DNA from: Bacillota bacterium
GTDB taxonomy: Bacteria > Bacillota > Clostridia > Peptostreptococcales > Anaerovoracaceae
Direction of reading: 5' to 3'
NCBI GenBank assembly: GCA_029266295.1
Contig: JAQSXD010000316.1
Span: 1-5,012, forward strand
DNA length: 5,012 nt
Shown here: piece after piece, positions 1 to 5,012 of the stretch
Layout of the letters: each line of letters opens with the position of its first letter
How positions within the stretch are numbered: position 1 is the stretch's first letter
Program-made: the position numbers and the translations under genes
The notes under the pieces: model-generated
Database searches by the model: none
Told to the model about the DNA's origin: nothing
Seen by the model: only the letters and a program-made list of their open reading frames with translations

Positions 1-612
1 CTTCGTAATGGATTTCACGCCGCCCAGGATTACAATTCCCACAGTGACAGCCATCACCAAACCGGACAGCCAGAGCGGGATTTCAAAATTCTGATGGAGC
101 ACCTTGGAAACTGCATTGGCCTGTACCGATGCACCTACACCAAAGGCAGAGAGTCCCGCAAATGCCGCAAATAAGGCTCCTAACCATTTCATATTCAGAC
201 CGCGCTCAAGTGCATACATCGCTCCGCCCAACATCGTTCCGTCAGAGGTCTGAACCCGGTACTTTACCGCTACCAAAGCTTCCGCGTATTTCGTAGCGAT
301 GCCGAAAACTCCGGTGAGCCACATCCACAAGACTGCTCCCGGGCCCCCAAGCGCAATCGCCGTACCAACACCAACAATATTTCCAGTTCCCATGGTAGCC
401 GCCAAGGCGGTTGCCAGTGCCGCAAACTGAGACACATCTCCTACGCCGTCCTGATCCTTTGTAACAGAAAGCCTGATGGCTAAGCCCATCTTTTTTTGTA
501 TCACACCGGTTCTCACCGTCATAAACAAATGGGTGCCAAACAACAGGATAAGCAGCGGGGGTCCCCAAAGACAGCTGTTCAGCCAGGTAAAGAAGTTATT
601 TACACTTTCCAT
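1..612 (-). CDS. AGCS-family sodium/alanine symporter, N-terminal part (cut by the left window edge)
   Basis: This is an integral membrane symporter of the alanine or glycine:cation symporter (AGCS) family, which imports small neutral amino acids with Na+. The frame is open for 204 codons from the ATG at 612 to the window edge; the family usually has about 440-480 residues, so roughly 45% is present. Hydrophobic stretches begin with the family-typical N-terminus LWGPPLLILLFGT (residues 15-27). MGTGNIVGVGTAIALGG (74-90) runs into PGAVLWMWLTGVFG (91-104), which fits the AGCS signature around the substrate and sodium site. TKYAE (107-111) follows. Further membrane segments lie at about 143-163 and 180-198. 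The start is uncertain: in-frame ATGs also occur at 624 and 633, with an in-frame stop just above. None has an ideal ribosome site; AGAGG lies 10 nt before the 624 ATG and GGAAGG 12 nt before the 612 ATG. The gene follows the DUF1292 terminator, so it is probably a separate transcript. Family is certain; the substrate (alanine or glycine) is inferred. Confidence 0.93.
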   Translation of the reverse strand, partial: MESVNNFFTWLNSCLWGPPLLILLFGTHLFMTVRTGVIQKKMGLAIRLSVTKDQDGVGDVSQFAALATALAATMGTGNIVGVGTAIALGGPGAVLWMWLTGVFGIATKYAEALVAVKYRVQTSDGTMLGGAMYALERGLNMKWLGALFAAFAGLSAFGVGASVQANAVSKVLHQNFEIPLWLSGLVMAVTVGIVILGGVKSITK

Positions 613-656
613 AAAAGCACGCATCCTTCCCATGCCTCTGATTTTGCCTACTGTTC

Positions 657-688
657 ATTGTATTTGCTCCATCTCACGGTTATGACAA
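657..688 (-). promoter_or_regulatory. Weak candidate promoter for the symporter gene
   Basis: On the minus strand TTGTCA (688-683, one mismatch to the -35 consensus) is followed by TACAAT (662-657, one mismatch to the -10 consensus). The spacer is 20 bp, longer than the usual 16-18. It sits between the upstream terminator and the symporter start, where a promoter is expected, but the spacing makes it doubtful. Confidence 0.25.
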
Positions 689-702
689 TGCAAAACGGGC
701 GC

Positions 703-728
703 AAAAAAAGAGCCCTGCTTTGCAGGGC
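703..728 (-). terminator. Rho-independent terminator after the DUF1292 gene
   Basis: Read on the minus strand, a perfect 7-bp stem GCCCTGC/GCAGGGC (728-722 and 718-712) closes a 3-nt AAA loop. TC and a run of seven T follow (709-703). The hairpin begins 14 nt after the DUF1292 stop codon, so it ends that transcript. The plus strand has no T-run after the stem, so termination should be one-directional. Confidence 0.93.
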
Positions 729-742
729 CCCTTGCATTTCAA

Positions 743-1048
743 TTACTCTTCAACTGTGAGCTTTTCGAATTCTGCAACAACCTTTTTAAACTCTTCGTCA
801 TCTTCGATGTCGATCAGTTCAAATTCTTCCTCGGTTGTTTCTTTATATCCATAGATGTATACATCATCAGTGCCGTCATCGGGGATCAGAGCGATGTATT
901 CCTTACCTTCAAACTCGAATACGCCCATGATCTCGCACTCCACTTCCTGTCCGTCATCGAACTCAAGTGTGAGGTAATCTGCGTCATCCTCGGCACAGCT
1001 GCAGTTATCCCCGCATCCGCCGTGAATTACTTTATCTTTATCTGCCAT
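743..1048 (-). CDS. DUF1292 (YrzB-like) small acidic protein with a cysteine-rich N-terminus
   Basis: This is a 101-residue soluble protein of the DUF1292 family (B. subtilis YrzB type), whose function is not known. The core (about residues 24-97) shows the family pattern: a beta-rich start, YLTLEFDDGQEVECEIMGVFE (24-44, first part LTLEFDDGQEVE), then GKEYIALIPDD (48-58), VYIYGYKE (63-70) and a glutamate-rich end. About 35% of residues are Asp or Glu. Ahead of the domain is a glycine/cysteine segment, GGCGDNCSC (10-18), with C12, C16 and C18, plus C38 in the domain; this could bind a metal, but that is inference. The ATG at 1048 has a strong GGAGGA site 5 nt upstream. The gene lies downstream of uvrC in the same direction but has its own promoter and terminator, so it can form a monocistronic unit. 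No signal peptide or membrane segment is visible. Confidence 0.9.
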   Translation of the reverse strand: MADKDKVIHGGCGDNCSCAEDDADYLTLEFDDGQEVECEIMGVFEFEGKEYIALIPDDGTDDVYIYGYKETTEEEFELIDIEDDEEFKKVVAEFEKLTVEE

Positions 1049-1053
1049 AATTA

Positions 1054-1059
1054 TCCTCC
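1054..1059 (-). promoter_or_regulatory. Ribosome binding site of the DUF1292 gene
   Basis: GGAGGA on the minus strand lies 5 nt before the ATG at 1048. It supports that start and suggests strong translation. Confidence 0.88.
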
Positions 1060-1095
1060 ATTATCTTCTAATTAGAAATTGGTATATTTTCAAGA

Positions 1096-1121
1096 TCGCA
1101 GTCCCATCAGGCTGCCTGCGA
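1096..1121 (-). promoter_or_regulatory. Inverted repeat at the predicted 5' end of the DUF1292 mRNA
   Basis: On the minus strand TCGCAG (1121-1116) and CTGCGA (1101-1096) form a perfect 6-bp stem around a 14-nt loop. The transcription start predicted from the promoter is near 1122, so the stem would sit almost at the mRNA 5' end, about 50 nt before the start codon. No T-run follows it, so it is not a convincing terminator. It may stabilise the mRNA or be fortuitous. Confidence 0.4.
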
Positions 1122-1128
1122 CGGGTTC

Positions 1129-1157
1129 ATTATAACATTATATTTTACGTTAATCAA
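1129..1157 (-). promoter_or_regulatory. Sigma-A-type promoter of the DUF1292 gene
   Basis: On the minus strand the -35 box TTGATT (1157-1152, 4 of 6 consensus bases) and a perfect -10 box TATAAT (1134-1129) are separated by exactly 17 bp. The surroundings are AT-rich. The predicted start, near 1122, gives a leader of about 74 nt. The -35 box begins 9 bp after the uvrC stop codon, so the DUF1292 gene can be expressed independently of uvrC. Confidence 0.8.
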
Positions 1158-1166
1158 TTGAAATAT

Positions 1167-3011
1167 TCATTTTTTCGCTGCCCATGCCAGCACCTTTTCA
1201 GCCGCCGGCTTTGTAATTTCCGGAACTTGACACAGTTCTTCCAAAGTCGCCTCCTTTATCCTGTCGATGCTGCCAAAATGCGACAAAAGAGCATTTCTTC
1301 GTTTCTCACCGATGCCCTCTATGGTATCCAGTGCCGAACGCTGTAGAGATTTTTTTCTGAGATCTCTATGATAATCGATGGCAAAGCGGTGAACCTCCTC
1401 CTGAACAGAAGCAACAAATTGATAGAGCACCGGATCTGTTTTCAGATCCAGTTCTTTTTCCGCACGAAGCAGTCCTCTGGTGCGGTGCTTATCGTCCTTG
1501 ACCATTCCAGCCACCGCAATATCAATCTTCATCGCAGCAAGCACCTGCTCAGCAGCAGAAATTTGTGGCTTACCCCCGTCCATAAGGATTAAATCTGGCA
1601 TTTTGGCAAAACTCAAGTCTCCTTGAAGGCCTCGTTTAAAGCGCCGATAAAGCACCTCCTGCATACTGCCGAAATCGTTAGGCCCCTCCACCGTTCTGAT
1701 TTTAAATCTTCGATAATCTTTCCGCTGCGGGCTGATTCCTTGAAACACAACCATGGCTCCCACAGAGTCCACTCCGTTGGTATTGGAAATATCGAAGGCT
1801 TCTACTCGATAGTTCACATCCGCTTCCCTCTGTTTCTCCCGCAATGAGGGAATAAAGGCTTCCAAGGAAGCGCGGATCGCTGCATTCCTCTCCCTTTGCA
1901 GATTTGCCTTTTCGTCCAGGGTCTTCATCATTTCGATCACATCACGCCTGGCCAGATCCAAAAGCGCTTTCTTATCACCCTTTTGAGGAACCGTTATCTT
2001 AACCTGACTGCCTTTGAGCTCTGCTAGCCAAGATTCGATAATTGTAAGCTCTGCCGGCTCGCTCTCCACCAGAATTTCCTTTGGAATCATCGTACTTCCT
2101 GAGTAATACTGCTTGATAAAGGCAGAGACCACCTCTTCCAGGCCGTCTTCCTCCATGGCCTGAAGATGATAACTTTCGCGTCCGCTAAGCCTTCCCTGTC
2201 TGACAAAGAATAGAATTACGTGGGCATCGTTCTGCCCTTTTGCACCTAAGATCACATCCATATCGCCGGCAGAAAGCAGAACCACCCGCTGTTTTTCGGC
2301 AATCGCATTAACGGCTGCCATGTAATCCCGATATTCGGCAGCCCGCTCATAATTCATTGCCTCCGCTTCTTCCGTCATCTTCGCATTGAGATAGTCCAGT
2401 ACTTTCTTGTTCTTACCGTTTAGAAGCTCAATGACCTGATCCAGAACCTCCAGATATTCCTTGGGTGGTACATTCCCGGTGCAAATTCCTTTGCACTGAT
2501 TGATGTGATAATTCAAGCAAGGTTTGAAGCCCTTTGGAAACTTCTGTGCGGAGCAGCGTTTCAACGCAAAGATACCATTCATCAGATCGATGATCTGATT
2601 CACAGCGTTGACATCTGCATAGGGACCGAAATACTTGCAGCCATCATGAAGGATCCTTCTTGTCTTGAGGATTCTTGGATATGTTTCATTTGTCGTAATT
2701 TTAATATAGGGGTAAGTCTTATCATCACGAAGCAGTACGTTGTACTGCGGCATGTATTTCTTGATCAGATTATTTTCCAGAATCAGTGCTTCCATCTCTG
2801 TATTTGTGGTGATGTACTCAAATTCCTCGATATGCGAAACCATAGCCCTCACCTTTGGGTCCATGTTTCTGGAAGACTGAAAATACTGACGCACTCTGTT
2901 TTTCAGCGAGATTGCTTTTCCCACATAAATAACCTGCCCCAGTTTATCTTTATGAAGATATACGCCCGGTTTATCCGGAAGCTTTTTTAAATTCTCTTGT
3001 ATGTCAAACAT
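1167..3011 (-). CDS. uvrC: UvrABC excinuclease subunit C
   Basis: UvrC makes both incisions, 3' and then 5' of a bulky DNA lesion, after UvrA and UvrB have located it; it acts in the cytoplasm. The 614 residues match the usual length. An N-terminal GIY-YIG nuclease domain (3' cut) has GVY at 16-18 and VIYVGKA at 27-33. Four cysteines, C153, C165, C173 and C177, match the spacing reported for the UvrC iron-sulfur cluster. A UVR motif for UvrB contact spans about 199-236. The RNase H-like 5' nuclease has D407 (FDIS), D446 (PNDFGSM), D478 (LMDGGKPQ) and H541 (EEVHRFAI), the expected catalytic set. A C-terminal helix-hairpin-helix pair lies at about 561-612; its first hairpin EGIGEK is normal, but the second reads PEIT where PGI(S/G) is usual. 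The ATG at 3011 is the only in-frame standard start after an upstream stop and gives the canonical N-terminus. No good ribosome binding site is visible. The gene looks intact. Confidence 0.98.
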   Translation of the reverse strand: MFDIQENLKKLPDKPGVYLHKDKLGQVIYVGKAISLKNRVRQYFQSSRNMDPKVRAMVSHIEEFEYITTNTEMEALILENNLIKKYMPQYNVLLRDDKTYPYIKITTNETYPRILKTRRILHDGCKYFGPYADVNAVNQIIDLMNGIFALKRCSAQKFPKGFKPCLNYHINQCKGICTGNVPPKEYLEVLDQVIELLNGKNKKVLDYLNAKMTEEAEAMNYERAAEYRDYMAAVNAIAEKQRVVLLSAGDMDVILGAKGQNDAHVILFFVRQGRLSGRESYHLQAMEEDGLEEVVSAFIKQYYSGSTMIPKEILVESEPAELTIIESWLAELKGSQVKITVPQKGDKKALLDLARRDVIEMMKTLDEKANLQRERNAAIRASLEAFIPSLREKQREADVNYRVEAFDISNTNGVDSVGAMVVFQGISPQRKDYRRFKIRTVEGPNDFGSMQEVLYRRFKRGLQGDLSFAKMPDLILMDGGKPQISAAEQVLAAMKIDIAVAGMVKDDKHRTRGLLRAEKELDLKTDPVLYQFVASVQEEVHRFAIDYHRDLRKKSLQRSALDTIEGIGEKRRNALLSHFGSIDRIKEATLEELCQVPEITKPAAEKVLAWAAKK

Positions 3012-3180
3012 TTTTATTCTTAACTCTTTATCCTTGATTTTCTAAGGAAGCCTGATTTAATCAGCGTTTCCCCAATGCCATTTCCATCAAACCTATGATT
3101 GAATTTGAAAACAGTATAAGCTTTAACGTAACCCTTTTTTAGATTGTTATCCAACAAACCATTTCCGTTGTTCTACAATC

Positions 3181-3230
3181 AAAATCAAAGGGATTGCCGT
3201 CTAAATGATATCCATTTACCCGGCAATCCC
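3181..3230 (-). terminator. Probable Rho-independent terminator of the corrinoid/methyltransferase operon
   Basis: On the minus strand GGGATTGCCG (3230-3221) pairs perfectly with CGGCAATCCC (3199-3190). Inside, after a 2+2 nt internal loop, TAAATG (3218-3213) pairs with CATTTA (3207-3202) around a 5-nt loop. The tail TTTGATTTT (3189-3181) is T-rich but interrupted. The hairpin begins about 90 nt after the methyltransferase stop codon. The plus strand has no T-run after the stem. The long stem is certain; the terminator role is likely but not proven, because the T-tract is imperfect. Confidence 0.6.
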
Positions 3231-3247
3231 ATTCTATCATTCCCTTT

Positions 3248-3327
3248 ATTAATTGACAAGCCGCTTGCTCTTGTTCCCGTAATCCCGGCTCAGATTCCTG
3301 GCTCAGATTAACCTTGTGTCAATTAAT
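3248..3327. repeat. 80-bp inverted-repeat unit overlapping the methyltransferase stop codon
   Basis: ATTAATTGACA (3248-3258) and its exact reverse complement TGTCAATTAAT (3317-3327) enclose 58 bp. On the minus strand the stem can extend through CAAG/CTTG with a 2-nt bulge, giving about 13 pairs. The outer arm includes the TAA stop codon of the methyltransferase (3325-3323). In RNA this would be a long hairpin at the start of the 3' untranslated region, ahead of the probable terminator. It could also be a small mobile-element remnant, but no target duplication was seen. Confidence 0.6.
3287..3309. repeat. Two direct copies of GGCTCAGATT, 13-bp period
   Basis: GGCTCAGATT occurs at 3287-3296 and again at 3300-3309, separated by CCT, inside the loop of the larger inverted repeat. 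Copy number may vary by slippage. No function can be assigned. Confidence 0.7.
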
Positions 3328-4777
3328 CTCCACAAATGCATTCTTCACCAAGCTTGAGCTGCGCTTCCTCCATGATTTCACGAAGTACTTTTTCTTTCTG
3401 CTCCGGCAGCGGATTTTTCATTTCGCCAGCCAGGATCTCTTCAACCTTTTTCCGGGCGGCATCAATCATGCCGGGGCTCCCAAGTGCCGTCCATCCATCA
3501 TAAGACTCCCGATCACACAGCTCTGCCTGATAAAACTCGCTGCTTCGGAATGCTGCTCTGGTGTTTTTTTGTTTGAGAAAGTGACCCCCATGCCCCACTT
3601 TTTTGATATCCTCAAAGAAATCCTGCTCATCCCGAACATCCACGCCTTCTCTGATTCTTTTACAAAGCAAAGCGATTTCGTTATCAATCACCATCTGTTC
3701 CAATGACAAGGTCATGCTGCTTTCCACCAGCCCGATCCCCTGAATCACATCAACCCCGGAAAGAACCAGAGGAAGCGTCGTCAGCGTCTTTTCCATCACA
3801 GCCTGCATTCCAAGGGTCTTTGCATCGGTCAGACAGCCAGCCATCATCGTAGGCAGTCCATAATGCTTTCCCATCTCTCCCATGGCTCCCATTTGGAGCA
3901 TGGTCTCCGGTGCTCCTTCCAGAAACATTCCGCTTCTTACATTTACAACGCCAAGCGCTGACCCAAATAAAATCGGAACACCCGGCGATACCAGCTGAAA
4001 GATCGCAATGGAAGATAGCGCTTCCGCATTTGCCAGAGCGATGTTAGACATAAGGCTAGCCGGCCCCGTTGTTCCGCAGGCAGGCATTGGGAAAACCAGA
4101 ATGGGTGCTTGATAACGGCACAGCTCCATGGTTGCCTCCAGCATCTCCTCATCGTGGCAAAGTGGCGCTACCGTACAATAGGTTACGGAATAGATTTTCC
4201 TTTCCCGAAATGCCTCTTCACTCCCAAGAATTGCTTTCAGCATCTCGGCAAGATACGGCACTTCTTCCTTCTTCTTAACTTCATCCATGATATGTTTCGA
4301 AGTATTGAGAAAGGCTGTTCCGGTACTGATCAGACTTCTGGCGCCATAGGGCACATCAGACGGTGATACGGGTGGCCAAAGGATACTTCCCATGGCAGTC
4401 TCTTCAAAAACCCTTGCGGAGTCGGCCACGTCCTTCAGTACCGCTGCCCTTCTGTGCCCTGTATTGAAATCGAGCGTATTCACACCACAACCGTCAAGAT
4501 TATATGTGGTTCGCCTTGAAGGCAGCTCAAGATCGTTTTCGGGATTTCGTGCTCCCATTACAAACTTCTTTGGAGCGGATTCAATTGCTTTCTGAATCAG
4601 TGCTTCCGGAAGAAACGCGATCTGCTGATCCCAATCGATGACCGCCCCTGCTGCTTCCAAAAGTGCCAGTGCTCTATGACTGGGAAAACGGATTCCGATC
4701 TCCTCCAAAATCCGGATACTATTCCTATGAATTCTTAGTTTATCCTCATCGCTAAGGACCATTCCCTGCATGTTCAT
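3323..4777 (-). CDS. MttB-superfamily (trimethylamine methyltransferase-like) corrinoid methyltransferase, non-pyrrolysine
   Basis: Members of this family transfer a methyl group from a methylated amine, often a quaternary amine such as glycine betaine, carnitine or proline betaine, to cob(I)amide on a partner corrinoid protein in the cytoplasm. The 484 residues match the full family length and contain no in-frame amber codon, so this is a non-pyrrolysine (MtgB-like) member. Family-like features are the start VLSDEDKLRIHRNSIRILEE (7-26), YNLDGCG (92-98), the TIM-barrel core with GPASLMSNIALANAE (238-252) and GVPILFGS (266-273), LTDAKTLGMQA (316-326), VIDNEI (363-368), and the C-terminal GHGGHFL with CDRESYDGW (395-401, 421-429). 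The ATG at 4777 has AGGGAGG 5 nt upstream; an ATG two codons later is less well placed. The gene starts 16 bp after the stop of the corrinoid protein, so the two form an operon and very likely a methyltransferase/acceptor pair. The substrate cannot be read from the sequence. Confidence 0.92.
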   Translation of the reverse strand: MNMQGMVLSDEDKLRIHRNSIRILEEIGIRFPSHRALALLEAAGAVIDWDQQIAFLPEALIQKAIESAPKKFVMGARNPENDLELPSRRTTYNLDGCGVNTLDFNTGHRRAAVLKDVADSARVFEETAMGSILWPPVSPSDVPYGARSLISTGTAFLNTSKHIMDEVKKKEEVPYLAEMLKAILGSEEAFRERKIYSVTYCTVAPLCHDEEMLEATMELCRYQAPILVFPMPACGTTGPASLMSNIALANAEALSSIAIFQLVSPGVPILFGSALGVVNVRSGMFLEGAPETMLQMGAMGEMGKHYGLPTMMAGCLTDAKTLGMQAVMEKTLTTLPLVLSGVDVIQGIGLVESSMTLSLEQMVIDNEIALLCKRIREGVDVRDEQDFFEDIKKVGHGGHFLKQKNTRAAFRSSEFYQAELCDRESYDGWTALGSPGMIDAARKKVEEILAGEMKNPLPEQKEKVLREIMEEAQLKLGEECICGD

Positions 4778-4782
4778 TATAT

Positions 4783-4789
4783 CCTCCCT
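4783..4789 (-). promoter_or_regulatory. Ribosome binding site of the methyltransferase gene
   Basis: AGGGAGG on the minus strand ends 5 nt before the ATG at 4777 and fills most of the gap after the corrinoid protein stop codon. It decides the start in favour of 4777 over the ATG two codons downstream. Confidence 0.88.
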
Positions 4790-4793
4790 ATGA

Positions 4794-5012
4794 TCAACAA
4801 ACTGCTTGCGTAAGCAGCTTCGCTGCCAGCTTTACAGCATCCACCGCACTATCGGAATATCCATCAGCACGAATGGTTTCTGCCCAGCCAGAGCTAACGG
4901 GAGCACCGCCGACGATGACCTTTACCTGATGACGCAGATTTTCCTTTTCCAGCAGGCGAATGATATTTTTTTGTTCCTCCATCGTAGTGGTAAGCAGTGC
5001 CGACAGACCGAG
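4794..5012 (-). CDS. Methyltransferase corrinoid protein (MttC/MtgC-like), C-terminal part (cut by the right window edge)
   Basis: This is the end of a cobalamin-binding protein that accepts methyl groups from the adjacent MttB-family enzyme and passes them on, usually towards tetrahydrofolate or another one-carbon carrier. The frame is open from the window edge to TGA at 4796-4794, giving 72 residues of a family of about 210. It begins LGLSALLTTTMEEQ, where SAL fits the SxL element of the cobalamin-binding domain. VKVIVGGAPVSSGWAE carries the GG element, and IRADGYSDSAVDAVKLA is the typical last helix region. The DxHxxG motif with the cobalt-ligand histidine and the N-terminal helical domain must lie beyond the edge. 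The visible ATG at 4982 is internal, because the homologous sequence continues upstream of it. The ending, LLTQAVC, is ordinary apart from the terminal cysteine. The family assignment is strong; the exact subtype is not determined. Confidence 0.92.
   Translation of the reverse strand, partial: LGLSALLTTTMEEQKNIIRLLEKENLRHQVKVIVGGAPVSSGWAETIRADGYSDSAVDAVKLAAKLLTQAVC

Larger units (their letters stand above)
3012..3322. other. Intergenic region between uvrC and the methyltransferase gene; possible decayed small gene
   Basis: No confident gene is seen here. Read on the minus strand, a frame runs without stops from 3318 to a TAA at 3141-3139, with ATG only at 3240. A second, offset frame then runs from about 3174 to a TAA at 3022-3020, 8 nt before the uvrC ATG. 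One added base near 3172 would join them into a product of roughly 75 residues from the 3240 ATG. The second frame contains two similar segments, GNGLLDNNLKKGYVK and GNGIGETLIKSGFLR. Against a gene: no ribosome site, no recognised family, and the plus strand is also open for 59 codons across the palindrome. The region further contains the inverted repeats and probable terminator listed separately. A possible -10 box for uvrC, TATACT (3118-3113, minus), lacks a clear -35 partner. Confidence 0.3.

Noticed and set aside
242..568. Minus-strand open frame of 108 codons
   Set aside because: It overlaps the symporter gene in another frame, and the symporter frame carries clear family motifs over the same bases.
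703..728. Bidirectional terminator serving a plus-strand transcript
   Set aside because: No T-run follows the stem on the plus strand, and no plus-strand gene lies upstream of it.
1096..1121. Terminator for uvrC
   Set aside because: The stem is only 6 bp with a 14-nt loop and no T-tract, and it lies downstream of the promoter for the next gene.
2505..2990. Plus-strand open frame of 161 codons
   Set aside because: It lies fully antisense to the well-supported uvrC, has no recognisable domain, and reads as a shadow of that coding strand.
3253..3258. TTGACA on the plus strand, and its mirror on the minus strand at 3324-3319, as -35 boxes
   Set aside because: Both hexamers belong to the arms of the inverted repeat, and neither has a -10 box at a suitable distance.
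3314..3706. Plus-strand open frame of 130 codons
   Set aside because: It is antisense to the C-terminal part of the methyltransferase, resembles no known protein and has no convincing ribosome binding site.
3943..4595. Several short plus- and minus-strand frames inside the methyltransferase gene
   Set aside because: All are alternative frames of a gene whose own frame matches its family from end to end.
3323..4777. Pyrrolysine-containing trimethylamine methyltransferase (true MttB)
   Set aside because: The gene reads through 484 sense codons at full family length with no in-frame TAG, so pyrrolysine insertion is not required.

Overview
The window looks like chromosomal DNA of an anaerobic, moderately AT-rich Bacillota, most likely class Clostridia. 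The signs are an AGGGAGG ribosome binding site, a TTGATT-17-TATAAT promoter, a DUF1292 protein, and a non-pyrrolysine MttB-family methyltransferase beside a corrinoid protein. The last pairing is typical of acetogens and related quaternary-amine users. The genus cannot be fixed from this sequence.

All five supported genes lie on the minus strand, so transcription runs from the right end to the left. In that order they are: the C-terminal third of a cobalamin-binding corrinoid protein (cut by the right edge); 16 bp later, a full-length MttB-superfamily methyltransferase; a gap of about 310 bp holding two inverted repeats, one of them a probable terminator; a complete uvrC; a small acidic DUF1292 protein with its own good promoter and a textbook terminator; and the N-terminal 45% of an AGCS sodium/alanine symporter (cut by the left edge).

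There are three functional modules. The corrinoid protein and the methyltransferase form one operon: the methyltransferase should move a methyl group from a methylated amine to the cob(I)amide of its partner. Substrate, corrinoid reductive activator and second methyltransferase are not visible. UvrC is the dual-incision nuclease of nucleotide excision repair and has all its expected catalytic residues. The DUF1292 gene and the symporter appear to be separate units that merely follow in the same direction.

No RNA gene, CRISPR array, insertion sequence or phage feature was seen. The least explained stretch is the gap between the methyltransferase and uvrC. It holds nested palindromes, a short tandem repeat and two overlapping open frames that could be one decayed or frameshifted small gene, although chance is not excluded.
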